Part shown: one piece after another, positions 1 through 6,260 of the stretch
Layout of the letters: each line of letters begins with the position of its first letter
Position numbering within the stretch: the first letter of the stretch is position 1
NCBI GenBank assembly: GCA_002499455.1
Contig: DALN01000049.1
Span: 5,195-12,276 of the forward strand
DNA: 7,082 bases
Reading direction: 5' to 3'
Source of the DNA: Methanoculleus sp. UBA77
Lineage (GTDB): Archaea > Halobacteriota > Methanomicrobia > Methanomicrobiales > Methanoculleaceae
Program-made: the position numbers and the translations under genes
Notes under the pieces: model-generated
Told to the model about the DNA's origin: nothing
What the model saw: only the letters and a program-made list of their open reading frames with translations
The model's database searches: none

Positions 1-3
1 CCC

Positions 4-37
4 AAAAAATTGTCGTTATGCCCCTCTGTTCAGAGGG
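4..37 (-). terminator. Putative transcription terminator after hisB: hairpin over the stop codon plus T6 tract
   Basis: Bases 22-28 and 31-37 form a perfect 7-bp inverted repeat (CCCTCTG / CAGAGGG) with only two bases between the arms. In RNA this would fold as a 6-bp stem with a GAAC tetraloop on the transcribed strand. The hisB stop codon (30-32) lies in the centre of it. Twelve bases beyond the stem the transcribed strand carries six consecutive T residues (positions 9 to 4). Archaeal RNA polymerase commonly terminates at T-rich tracts, with or without a hairpin, so a terminator closing the mat-his operon is plausible. The stem-to-T distance is longer than in a classical bacterial intrinsic terminator, and the downstream side is cut by the window edge. 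Confidence 0.45.
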
Positions 38-614
38 TTCCCTTGGTGCTCGGCACGTCGCCTTCCTGCGCGGGATCGATCGCCACGGCCGCGCGCAGGG
101 CCCGCGCGAACGCCTTGAACGCCGCCTCGCAGACGTGGTGGTCGTTCCGACCTGTCGCCGTGATATGGGCGGTGATCCCGGCCTTCGTGCAGAGACTGTA
201 GAAGAAATGCTCGATGAGGTCGCCGGGGATGCCCCCCGGTCCCGCCGGCGAGAACTCGGCCGCAAAGACGAGGTAGCCCCGCCCGCCCACGTCGAGCGCA
301 ACCCGCGCGAGCGCCTCGTCCATCGGGACGGCGGCGTCCGCAAACCGGGTGATCCCCCGCCCGTCCCCGACCGCTTCGGCAAGGGCCGTGCCGAGGACGA
401 TCCCGATATCCTCGATGGTGTGGTGTGCGTCCACGGGAAGGTCGCCGGTCGCCCGGACGGTGAGGTCAATTCTGCCGTGCCGGGCAAACGACGTCAGCAT
501 GTGGTCGAAGAACGGTATCCCGGTATCGATCGCCCCCGTCCCGCTCCCGTCGAGGTCGAGGGAGAGGCTGATATCGGTCTCCTTCGTCGTCCGGCGGATC
601 TCACTCCTCCGCAT
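30..614 (-). CDS. hisB: Imidazoleglycerol-phosphate dehydratase (monofunctional HisB)
   Basis: Dehydrates imidazole glycerol phosphate to imidazole acetol phosphate in cytosolic histidine biosynthesis. The 194-residue product has the usual length of a monofunctional IGPD, without the fused histidinol-phosphatase domain seen in enterobacteria. The paired metal-binding signatures are intact: FFDHML at 35-40, DAHHTIED at 62-69, PMDEAL at 97-102, EHFF at 135-138, NDHHVCEAAFKAF from 157, and the C-terminal STKG at 189-192. The two HHxxE motifs (64-68 and 159-163) supply the manganese ligands known for the family. The frame stays open upstream, but the ATG at 612-614 is chosen because it has GGAGG six bases before it and gives the normal N-terminus (MRRSEIRRTTKET). 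This start lies inside hisA, overlapping its last 14 bases, so translation is probably coupled. Confidence 0.97.
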   Translation of the reverse strand: MRRSEIRRTTKETDISLSLDLDGSGTGAIDTGIPFFDHMLTSFARHGRIDLTVRATGDLPVDAHHTIEDIGIVLGTALAEAVGDGRGITRFADAAVPMDEALARVALDVGGRGYLVFAAEFSPAGPGGIPGDLIEHFFYSLCTKAGITAHITATGRNDHHVCEAAFKAFARALRAAVAIDPAQEGDVPSTKGTL

Positions 615-1320
615 GCGCCGCCTCCAGGACTTCGGGGAGGTGCACCTTCCCCGCATAGAGCGCCGAGCCGAGGACCGCCCCGGCGGCCCCCGCATCCCTG
701 AGCGCCCGGACGTCTCCGACAGCCGATATCCCGCCCGATACGACGACCGGGATCTTCGTTCTCGCGAGGAGGTCCGTCACGGGCTTGATCGCGATCCCCT
801 GCTGGAGCCCCTCCACGTCCACGTTCGTGTAGAGGAGCGCTCCCGCGCCGAGGGCCTCGAACCGCTCCGCCCAGGCAAGGTAACTGCCCGCGGGCTGCTC
901 CCAGCCCTCGATCATCACTTCGCCCGCCCGGGCGTCGATCCCGGGCATGACCCGCTCGCTCCCGAACTCGTCGGCGAGCGTCCCGACCACCTCCGGCGAC
1001 CGGACGGCGAGGGTCGAGAGGATAACCCGGTCGATGCCGGTATCGAGCCACCCGGCGGCGTCCTCCACACTCCGGATCCCGCCGCCGAGTTCCACAAACG
1101 CGTTCGTCTCCCTGATGAGCTCCCGGATCAGGTCGGCGTTCTTCTGCGCCCGCCCGAACGCCCCGTCCAGGTTGACGATATGGAGGCCGTCCGCCCCCAG
1201 GTCAAGCCACCGGCGTCCCCAGGCGGCCGGTTCCCCGTAGACCGTCGCCGCCTCAGGCCGCCCCTGCACGAGCTGCACGCACCGCCCGTCCAGGATATCG
1301 ACTGCAGGATAGATCTCCAT
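601..1320 (-). CDS. hisA: Phosphoribosylformimino-5-aminoimidazole carboxamide ribotide isomerase (HisA)
   Basis: Catalyses the Amadori rearrangement of ProFAR to PRFAR in histidine biosynthesis, with a (beta/alpha)8-barrel. The product has 239 residues, normal for HisA. The N-terminal strand reads YPAVDILDG, with the catalytic Asp at residue 8. The second catalytic Asp is D129 in PGIDAR. Phosphate-binding segments are ELGGGIRS (77-84), VSGGIS (194-199) and LGSALYAGK (217-225). Residues 164-171 (YTNVDVEG) occupy the position of the TDIxRDG segment of bacterial HisA, with Thr165 retained. A PRA isomerase activity alongside HisA (PriA) is not suggested by anything visible. The ATG at 1318-1320 is four bases after the hisG stop and starts exactly at the first barrel strand. 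An in-frame TTG at 1344 would add eight residues with no family support. The Shine-Dalgarno sequence is weak, which fits coupling to hisG. Overlaps hisB by 14 bases. Confidence 0.97.
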   Translation of the reverse strand: MEIYPAVDILDGRCVQLVQGRPEAATVYGEPAAWGRRWLDLGADGLHIVNLDGAFGRAQKNADLIRELIRETNAFVELGGGIRSVEDAAGWLDTGIDRVILSTLAVRSPEVVGTLADEFGSERVMPGIDARAGEVMIEGWEQPAGSYLAWAERFEALGAGALLYTNVDVEGLQQGIAIKPVTDLLARTKIPVVVSGGISAVGDVRALRDAGAAGAVLGSALYAGKVHLPEVLEAAHAEE

Positions 1321-1324
1321 GCTC

Positions 1325-2224
1325 TCAGCGTATGATCCGTTCAATGGGCATGACTAATATGTCTTTTGCGCCCGCCCGCTTCAGCTGGTTGATCAGCTGG
1401 TAGACCCGCTCCTCTTTGACGACGGCGTGAACGGCGACCAGGTTCTCGTCGGATGCCACGTCCATCACCGTCGGCCCGGAGAGGCCGGGCAGCACCTGCC
1501 GGACGTCCGCAAGGGCGCTCCGGTGGACGTTCATCATCAGGTAGCACTGCCCCTTCGCCCGGATGACGCTCTCGAGAGCGAGGACGAGCTCGTCGATCTT
1601 CTCCCGCTTTGCCGCGAGCGAGGCCGGGTTTGCGACCAGGATCGTCGTGGACGTGAGGACCTCCTCGATGACGCGGAGATGGTTCGTCCGCAGCGTCGTC
1701 CCCGACGAGGAGAGGTCGACGATGGCGTCGGCGATACCGAGGTGCGGCGTCGCCTCGCAGGCCCCGCCGACGGTGACGACCGTCACGCCGATCCCGCGCT
1801 CCGCAAAGAACGTGCGGGTGATCGCCGGAAACTCCGTCGCCACCGTCGCCCCGTCGAGATCGGCGACGGTCTCGATACCGGACTCTTCCGGCACGGCGAC
1901 GACGAGCGTCGCCTTTCCGGTCTGCAGGTCGAGGATCTGCTCGACCGCGGAGCCCCGCTCCATGACCATATCCCTCCCGGTGATGCCGAGGTCGGCGACG
2001 CCGCTCGCCACGTACTCCGGGATATCGATCGGGCGGGCAAAGAGGATCTCCACGTTCGGGTCGCGGGTCCGGGTGATGAGCCTCCGCTCTCCCCCGTCGA
2101 CCAGATGGAGGCCGCTCTTCTCGATCAGGTCGTTGATCGGCTGGGCGATCCTTCCTTTGTTCGGGATGGCGAGACGGACGAGCCCGGGTCCCGGGCCGTG
2201 CTTTCGGGATAATGGTTTACTCAT
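1325..2224 (-). CDS. hisG: ATP phosphoribosyltransferase, long form (HisG_L)
   Basis: Catalyses the first, committed step of histidine biosynthesis: condensation of ATP with PRPP to N1-(5'-phosphoribosyl)-ATP. The 299-residue product is the long, HisZ-independent form. A type II periplasmic-binding-like catalytic domain spans about 16-220; it begins VRLAIPNKGRI and carries the PRPP-binding loop around 164-177 (GIADAIVDLSSSGT). A C-terminal ACT-like regulatory domain covers about 226-299; in this family it binds histidine and gives feedback inhibition. The first 15 residues (MSKPLSRKHGPGPG, then L) precede the usual archaeal start, but no alternative start codon lies between the ATG at 2222-2224 and the core, so the extension seems real. 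GGAG lies ten bases before the ATG. The gene is 27 bases downstream of mat and four upstream of hisA, without its own visible promoter. Confidence 0.96.
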   Translation of the reverse strand: MSKPLSRKHGPGPGLVRLAIPNKGRIAQPINDLIEKSGLHLVDGGERRLITRTRDPNVEILFARPIDIPEYVASGVADLGITGRDMVMERGSAVEQILDLQTGKATLVVAVPEESGIETVADLDGATVATEFPAITRTFFAERGIGVTVVTVGGACEATPHLGIADAIVDLSSSGTTLRTNHLRVIEEVLTSTTILVANPASLAAKREKIDELVLALESVIRAKGQCYLMMNVHRSALADVRQVLPGLSGPTVMDVASDENLVAVHAVVKEERVYQLINQLKRAGAKDILVMPIERIIR

Positions 2225-2251
2225 GGGCTACGAACTCCAGAATGGGAGGGG
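2225..2251 (-). other. Short mat-hisG intergenic spacer with ribosome binding site
   Basis: These 27 bases separate the mat stop (TAA) from the hisG ATG. On the coding strand they contain GGAG (2238 to 2235), ten bases before the start codon, a slightly long but usable spacing. No TATA-like element or T-tract is visible here, so mat and hisG are most simply read as one transcript. Confidence 0.6.
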
Positions 2252-3454
2252 TTAGAAGGTGGAGAGTTCTCCCCTGATGACCTTCTCGGTGATGGTGGGT
2301 GTCTTCTCCAGCCACGCGTCGATGACTCCCTCGACGTCGGGCTTGATGGACCTGATGTCATAGCCGGGCTTCGTGAGGATCTGGGCGCTTGCCACGTGCG
2401 GCTGGTCGATCGGGTAGCCGATCTGGGAGAGCATGCGGACGTACATCTCTTCGATGCCGTCGACCTCCTTGACACAGTCCTGCGCGATCTGCGTCGCGAG
2501 GAGGTTGTAGATCTTGCCGATGTGGTTGATCGGGTTCTTGCCGCTTGTCGCCTCCATGCTCATGGGGCGGTTCGGAGTGATCAGCCCGTTCGCGCGGTTG
2601 CCGCGGCCGACGGAGCCGTCGTCGCCCATCTCGGCCGAGGTGCCCGAGACCGTCAGGAAGACGCTGCCGGCATCGAGATCATCGGCGGTGTTGATCGCGA
2701 CGTTCACCTTTCTCTTCGTGAACTGCTGTGCCACGGCGGCGATCTGCTCGGTCAGGACGTTCTTCTGCTCGATATACTCGGTGATGCTCGAGCAGTAGCG
2801 GTCCACGAACGCCATCGCGATCGTGAGGGTGATGGCGTCGCCGTCGCGCAGGCACATGATCTTGCAGTCCTGGCCGATGACCGGGTACTTCGGGCGGAGC
2901 GTATCGTCCATGAACGCCGCGACGCCCTTGACGATGCTCTCAGCCTCGCTGAACGGCGCGTGCCCGACACCGAACGAGGTGTCGTTCGCCCGCGGGACCT
3001 TGCCCGAACAGGTCTTGAAGACGTCCTGCAGGTCGGTCGACCCCTTCCCCATCCGGCAGTCGACGATGACGTCGCGGTCCATGTTGATGATGGGGAGGAT
3101 CTGCTTGATGTAGTCCCGTGCCGCCTCGACGGCGATCGCGTCTGCGGGGATGTTTATGCCGTTGAAGGCCTTCGTGGCCCGGCCCGAGATGAGGAAGTAG
3201 ATCGGCCTCGTGATCCGGCCGCCGCCGAACTTCGGGAGCGACTCTCCCGCCACGACCTCGCCCTGGTCGGTGTTGTGGTGCAGGACGCTGCCGCACTCCT
3301 CGAGGTACGACCTGCTGAGCGCACGGCTGATCGACTCCGCGATGCCGTCTGCGAGGCTGTCCGGGTGGCCGAGGCACTTTCTCTCCACGAGTTCAATCCG
3401 CTGCTTCTCGATCGGGATCTGGTCAAGCCCTTCAACGCTGATATTCCTGGTCAT
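2252..3454 (-). CDS. mat: Archaeal S-adenosylmethionine synthetase (methionine adenosyltransferase)
   Basis: Makes S-adenosylmethionine from methionine and ATP, releasing phosphate and diphosphate; in methanogens AdoMet serves methylation and radical-SAM cofactor synthesis. The 400-residue product belongs to the archaeal MAT family, which is very divergent from bacterial MetK. Visible signatures are KCLGHPDSLADGIAE (26-40), GGGRITRPIYF (77-87), MGKGSTDLQDVF (135-146), the glycine-rich GTSAEMGDDGSVGRGNRANG (271-290) followed by LITPNRP, and SGKNPINHIGKIYN (304-317). The ATG at 3452-3454 is preferred: GGTGGA lies four bases before it and the product starts MTRNISVEG. A GTG at 3463 would add three residues but overlaps that ribosome binding site. 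It is preceded by the only AT-rich promoter-like gap in the window and followed by hisG after 27 bases, so it is probably the first gene of a mat-hisGAB operon. Confidence 0.97.
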   Translation of the reverse strand: MTRNISVEGLDQIPIEKQRIELVERKCLGHPDSLADGIAESISRALSRSYLEECGSVLHHNTDQGEVVAGESLPKFGGGRITRPIYFLISGRATKAFNGINIPADAIAVEAARDYIKQILPIINMDRDVIVDCRMGKGSTDLQDVFKTCSGKVPRANDTSFGVGHAPFSEAESIVKGVAAFMDDTLRPKYPVIGQDCKIMCLRDGDAITLTIAMAFVDRYCSSITEYIEQKNVLTEQIAAVAQQFTKRKVNVAINTADDLDAGSVFLTVSGTSAEMGDDGSVGRGNRANGLITPNRPMSMEATSGKNPINHIGKIYNLLATQIAQDCVKEVDGIEEMYVRMLSQIGYPIDQPHVASAQILTKPGYDIRSIKPDVEGVIDAWLEKTPTITEKVIRGELSTF

Positions 3455-3458
3455 CAAA

Positions 3459-3464
3459 TCCACC
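3459..3464 (-). promoter_or_regulatory. Ribosome binding site of mat
   Basis: GGTGGA on the coding strand, four bases before the ATG at 3454. It partly matches the archaeal anti-Shine-Dalgarno (GGAGGTGAT) and decides between this ATG and the in-frame GTG at 3461-3463, which lies within the site. Confidence 0.6.
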
Positions 3465-3477
3465 GTAGTTCTAAACT

Positions 3478-3516
3478 ATTATAAAAGAAATGATTGCAAT
3501 TCATATAACCATTTCT
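3478..3516 (-). promoter_or_regulatory. Archaeal promoter region of mat (two TATA candidates, BRE-like element, palindrome)
   Basis: This stretch is strikingly AT-rich against GC-rich surroundings. The better candidate is the distal box TTATATGA (3508 to 3501), preceded by purine-rich AGAAATGG (3516 to 3509), a good match to the archaeal BRE-TATA arrangement. The usual 25-base distance puts the start site near 3480 and gives a leader of about 25 bases that includes the mat ribosome binding site. A second box, TTTTATAAT (3486 to 3478), would start transcription within a few bases of the ATG and give a nearly leaderless message. Between them is the perfect 8-bp palindrome ATTGCAAT (3493-3500), a possible operator. 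The BRE-like element overlaps the dacZ stop codon. The T-rich run TTTCTTTTAT in the same region could also terminate the upstream transcript. Confidence 0.6.
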
Positions 3517-4327
3517 AACCGTCGTTCCTGAGGCGGATGTCGGAACGGATACCGATCTTGCAGTTCCCCTCCCTGAAGACCCGCACCATGCCACCGCTCT
3601 CGGAGACGGTGATCCCGATTGCCGGGATCTCGTGCGTTATGGACGCCGTTGCCCGGTGCCGCCCCCCGAGACCGCCCGGGAGCGAGATGCCCCGCCCGGT
3701 GACGTCGAGATAACGTCCTGCCGACTTTACCTCGCCGGTCTTGTCGATGACGAAGACCCCGTCGAGCTGGGCGAACTCCTTGATGCTCTCCCAGTTGTCC
3801 TTGTTCTTGATGTCGCGGAGGGCCGGGGGCTGCCCCTGGTAGGGGTTGAGGATCGCCTGGTGGGAGTGCCGGAAGATCTCTTCCGGGTCCCCGATGATGA
3901 ACGCGGTGCCGATAGACCGTCCCTCCCGGCCCTCGACCGCGATCTCGAGGGCGAGCGAGAGGGCCGCGTGGAGCACCTCCCGGGGGACGATATCGGAGAA
4001 GTCTTTCAAGTTGATGAAGTTCTTCCCCTCCTCGATGTCGTAGATGATGACCGCGTAGGGGAAGACGCCGACGACGAGGCCGCTCTCCATGCTCCGCCGG
4101 AGGTAGAGGTGGACGGCGGCATCGAGCATGTGCCGCTCGCTCACCTCCAGGATGTCGTGCATCGTGAGGTCTTTCAGGACATCGAGCTGGAGTTCCTGGA
4201 CCCGGATGATCGGGATCTCGGGCAGATCCGGGATGACCGGGAACGGTTCGACGAACGAGACGACCGCCCGTGCACCGATTTTGAGCGCCACGTCGCAGGC
4301 GGTGACAAGCATCAGGTCGCCGTTCAT
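3515..4327 (-). CDS. dacZ: Diadenylate cyclase, archaeal DacZ type (c-di-AMP synthase)
   Basis: Condenses two ATP to the second messenger cyclic di-AMP. The product has 270 residues. An N-terminal segment (about 5-75, starting LMLVTACDVALKIGARAVVSF) resembles the pyruvate-kinase-C-like domain described for archaeal DacZ; the DisA_N/DAC catalytic domain follows (about 85-262). Catalytic-domain landmarks are VVGVFPYAVIIYD (85-97), EGRSIGTAFIIGD (135-147), the DG motif at 189-190 (DGV where DGA is usual), GGRHRATASITHE with RHR at 223-225, and SESGGMVRVFREG (242-254). No signal peptide or membrane helix is seen, so it is probably cytosolic. The start ATG (4325-4327) overlaps the sucD stop as ATGA, with GAGGTG just before it; the frame is open further upstream but only as a shadow of sucD. 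In haloarchaea the homologue is linked to osmoregulation; that role is inferred here, not seen. Confidence 0.92.
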   Translation of the reverse strand: MNGDLMLVTACDVALKIGARAVVSFVEPFPVIPDLPEIPIIRVQELQLDVLKDLTMHDILEVSERHMLDAAVHLYLRRSMESGLVVGVFPYAVIIYDIEEGKNFINLKDFSDIVPREVLHAALSLALEIAVEGREGRSIGTAFIIGDPEEIFRHSHQAILNPYQGQPPALRDIKNKDNWESIKEFAQLDGVFVIDKTGEVKSAGRYLDVTGRGISLPGGLGGRHRATASITHEIPAIGITVSESGGMVRVFREGNCKIGIRSDIRLRNDG

Positions 4328-5190
4328 AACACCTCGCGGATCAGCCCCGGAATCTCTGAGGGTCTTGACGCGACCGGGACGTTGAGGGCGGCAAGGCGCC
4401 GGACCTTGGAGCGGGCGTCGCCCTCGCCGCCCTCGATGATCGCCCCCGCGTGGCCCATCCTCTTCTCCGGAGGAGCGCTCACGCCGGCGATGTAGGTGAC
4501 GACCGGGAGATCGGTCGACCGGACGCCTTCTTCCTCCAGGTTCCCACCGACCTCGCCGATGACGACGACCGCCTTCGTCTGCGGGTCCTCCTCGAACCGT
4601 GCGAGCACGTCCACGAACGTCTGGCCGATCACCGGGTCGCCGCCGATCCCGACGACCGTGCTCTGGCCGATGCCTGCGCGGGTGAGCTCGTCGACGACCT
4701 CGTAGGTGAGGGTACCGCTCCGGGAGACGACCCCGACGTTCCCGCGGCGGGTGAGGTGGGCCGGCATGATCCCGAGTTTGCACTCTCCCGGCGAGAGGAG
4801 GCCCGGACAGTTCGGGCCGATGACCGTGCAGTCGTGGAGTTTCGCGTAGGCGATCGCCTTCATTGCGTCGTGGACCGGGATGTGCTCGGTGATGACGACC
4901 GCAAGCTCGATCCCGGCGTGCGCCGCCTCCATGATCGAGTCGCCCGCGGCGCCTCCGGGGACGAAGCAGACGCTCGCGGTCGCGTCGTGCTCCCTGAGCG
5001 CCTCACGCACCGTGTTGTAGACGGGGACGCCGTGAACCTCACGCCCGCCCTTGCCGGGCGCGACCCCGGCGATGACGCCCCGCCCGCCGACCTCGCGGGC
5101 GTAGGCGTTCATCAGCTCCGTGTGGAACGTGCCCTGCTTGCCGGTGATGTTCTGGACGATGACACCGAGGTTCTTGTCGCCGTAGATCAT
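4324..5190 (-). CDS. sucD: Succinyl-CoA synthetase alpha subunit (succinate-CoA ligase)
   Basis: Alpha subunit of the cytosolic ligase interconverting succinate, CoA and NTP with succinyl-CoA; it carries the CoA-binding Rossmann domain and the phosphorylated histidine. The 288-residue product is normal length. Visible features: NITGKQGTFHTE (14-25) for CoA binding, VPGGAAGDSIMEAA (77-90), GPNCPG (125-130), VVSRSGTLTYE (154-164), GIGGDPVIG (181-189), and the catalytic GHAGAII with the phospho-histidine at 247. The ATG at 5188-5190 overlaps the sucC stop as ATGA and has GGAGGT six bases upstream, inside sucC. The end overlaps the dacZ start in the same way. Together with KorABCD it would push carbon from succinate toward 2-oxoglutarate in a methanogen's incomplete reductive TCA branch. 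Confidence 0.97.
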   Translation of the reverse strand: MIYGDKNLGVIVQNITGKQGTFHTELMNAYAREVGGRGVIAGVAPGKGGREVHGVPVYNTVREALREHDATASVCFVPGGAAGDSIMEAAHAGIELAVVITEHIPVHDAMKAIAYAKLHDCTVIGPNCPGLLSPGECKLGIMPAHLTRRGNVGVVSRSGTLTYEVVDELTRAGIGQSTVVGIGGDPVIGQTFVDVLARFEEDPQTKAVVVIGEVGGNLEEEGVRSTDLPVVTYIAGVSAPPEKRMGHAGAIIEGGEGDARSKVRRLAALNVPVASRPSEIPGLIREVL

Positions 5191-6260
5191 GATACGACCT
5201 CCATCGCCGCCTTCACGGCCGCATCCATGCTGTCGAGCATCCGGTAGCCGCACTCGGCGAGCAGCCGCCGCCCTTCCTCCTCGTTCGTCCCGGCCATCCG
5301 GACGATGACCGTCGGCGCGACGCCGGCGGCGATGATGCCTTTTGCCACCTCGTCGCACCGGGTGATGCCGCCAAGGAGGTTGACCACGATCACCGAGACC
5401 TTCGGCATGCTCGCGACGAGCCGAACAGCGTGCTTCACGCGCTCCTGGTCGGCGCCGCCCCCGACATCGAGGAAGTTTGCTGCCCTGCCGTTGTAGTACT
5501 CGATGAGGTCGAGCGTCGACATCGTGAGCCCGGCGCCGTTGCCGATGACCCCGATGGTCCCGTCGAGTTCCACGTAGGAGAACCCGTGCTGCTCGGCCTC
5601 GCGCTCGCGCTCGGAGAGGTCGCGGTTGACCTCTATTCCCTGCCGGGCGAGGGCGTTGTCGTCGACGATCAGCTTCGCGTCCGCCGCATAGACCCCCCGC
5701 GGCGTCGTCACCAGGGGGTTGATCTCCGCGAGCATGGCGTCTTTGCCCTGGAATACGTGGTAGAGGCTGTTGATGACGGGTGCGAGTTCCTTCGGTGCTC
5801 CGCCGAGGAGTTCCCGCATCAAAAACGGCGGGATGTCGCGGAGGAGCGGGGATACGACGACCTTGCGGATGGCGGTTACATTGCTCTCGATCTCCACCCC
5901 GCCCGCGTCGGCAAAGAGGACCACCGGCTGCTTGCTCGACCGGTCGATGGCGATGCTGACATAGTACTCGTGCTCGATCGCGAGCCGCTCCTCAACCAGG
6001 ACCTCCCTGACCGGGATGCCCTTGATCTCCCGCGAGAAGAGTTCGCGGGCTGTCGCGAGCGCCGACCCGTTATCGGCCATCAGGACGCCGCCGGCCTTCC
6101 CCCGGCCGCCGACATCCACCTGCGCCTTCAGCACCACGCCGTCACCCAGTTCCGCCAGGTGTGCCGTGACCTCTTCCGGCGCCCGGATGAGGGCACCCTT
6201 CGGGACCGGGATGCCGTACTCTGAAAAGATTGGTTTCGCCTCGTACTCCAGCATCTTCAT
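5187..6260 (-). CDS. sucC: Succinyl-CoA synthetase beta subunit (ADP/GDP-forming)
   Basis: Beta subunit of succinyl-CoA synthetase, carrying the ATP-grasp nucleotide-binding domain and the succinate-binding C-terminal domain. The product has 357 residues, somewhat shorter than the roughly 388 of the E. coli protein. Visible features: N-terminal LEYEAKPIFSEYGIPVPKG (4-22), GGRGKAGGV in the ATP-grasp fold (51-59), the metal-binding segment AEINPLV (178-184), GNGAGLTMSTLD (240-251), FLDVGGGAD (263-271), NLLGGITRCDEVA (294-306) and RMAGTNEEEG (321-330). The start ATG (6258-6260) overlaps the korC stop as ATGA. The nearest purine-rich sequence is too far upstream for a normal ribosome binding site, so translation probably depends on coupling. 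A second ATG two codons later cannot be excluded. Context with kor genes favours succinyl-CoA formation over an acetyl-CoA synthetase role. Confidence 0.97.
   Translation of the reverse strand: MKMLEYEAKPIFSEYGIPVPKGALIRAPEEVTAHLAELGDGVVLKAQVDVGGRGKAGGVLMADNGSALATARELFSREIKGIPVREVLVEERLAIEHEYYVSIAIDRSSKQPVVLFADAGGVEIESNVTAIRKVVVSPLLRDIPPFLMRELLGGAPKELAPVINSLYHVFQGKDAMLAEINPLVTTPRGVYAADAKLIVDDNALARQGIEVNRDLSEREREAEQHGFSYVELDGTIGVIGNGAGLTMSTLDLIEYYNGRAANFLDVGGGADQERVKHAVRLVASMPKVSVIVVNLLGGITRCDEVAKGIIAAGVAPTVIVRMAGTNEEEGRRLLAECGYRMLDSMDAAVKAAMEVVS

Noticed and set aside
18..701. A 227-codon plus-strand open frame opposite hisB
   Set aside because: Antisense shadow; the translation is Arg/Pro-rich and crosses the hisB/hisA overlap.
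349..1335. A 328-codon plus-strand open frame opposite hisB and hisA
   Set aside because: It lies antisense across two real genes and their junction, and the translation is a low-complexity Pro/Arg-rich product without family signature.
1321..1344. TTG start for hisA eight codons upstream
   Set aside because: The added residues are not part of the HisA fold and would lie inside hisG; the ATG at 1320 begins right at the first barrel strand.
2396..3484. A 362-codon open frame on the plus strand opposite mat
   Set aside because: It is the antisense shadow of a confidently identified gene; its translation is rich in Arg, Asp and Val with no recognisable motif, as expected from reading GC-rich codons backwards.
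3632..4495. A 287-codon plus-strand open frame opposite dacZ and the end of sucD
   Set aside because: Antisense shadow with a biased acidic and arginine composition; no promoter or ribosome binding site supports it.
4328..4783. Extension of the dacZ frame 152 codons upstream, suggesting a fusion protein
   Set aside because: The extra part is the shadow of sucD in another frame, very Arg/Gly-rich, whereas the ATG at 4327 has the ATGA overlap and gives a normal DacZ length.
5430..6224. A 264-codon plus-strand open frame opposite sucC
   Set aside because: Entirely antisense to an intact sucC, with no recognisable domain.
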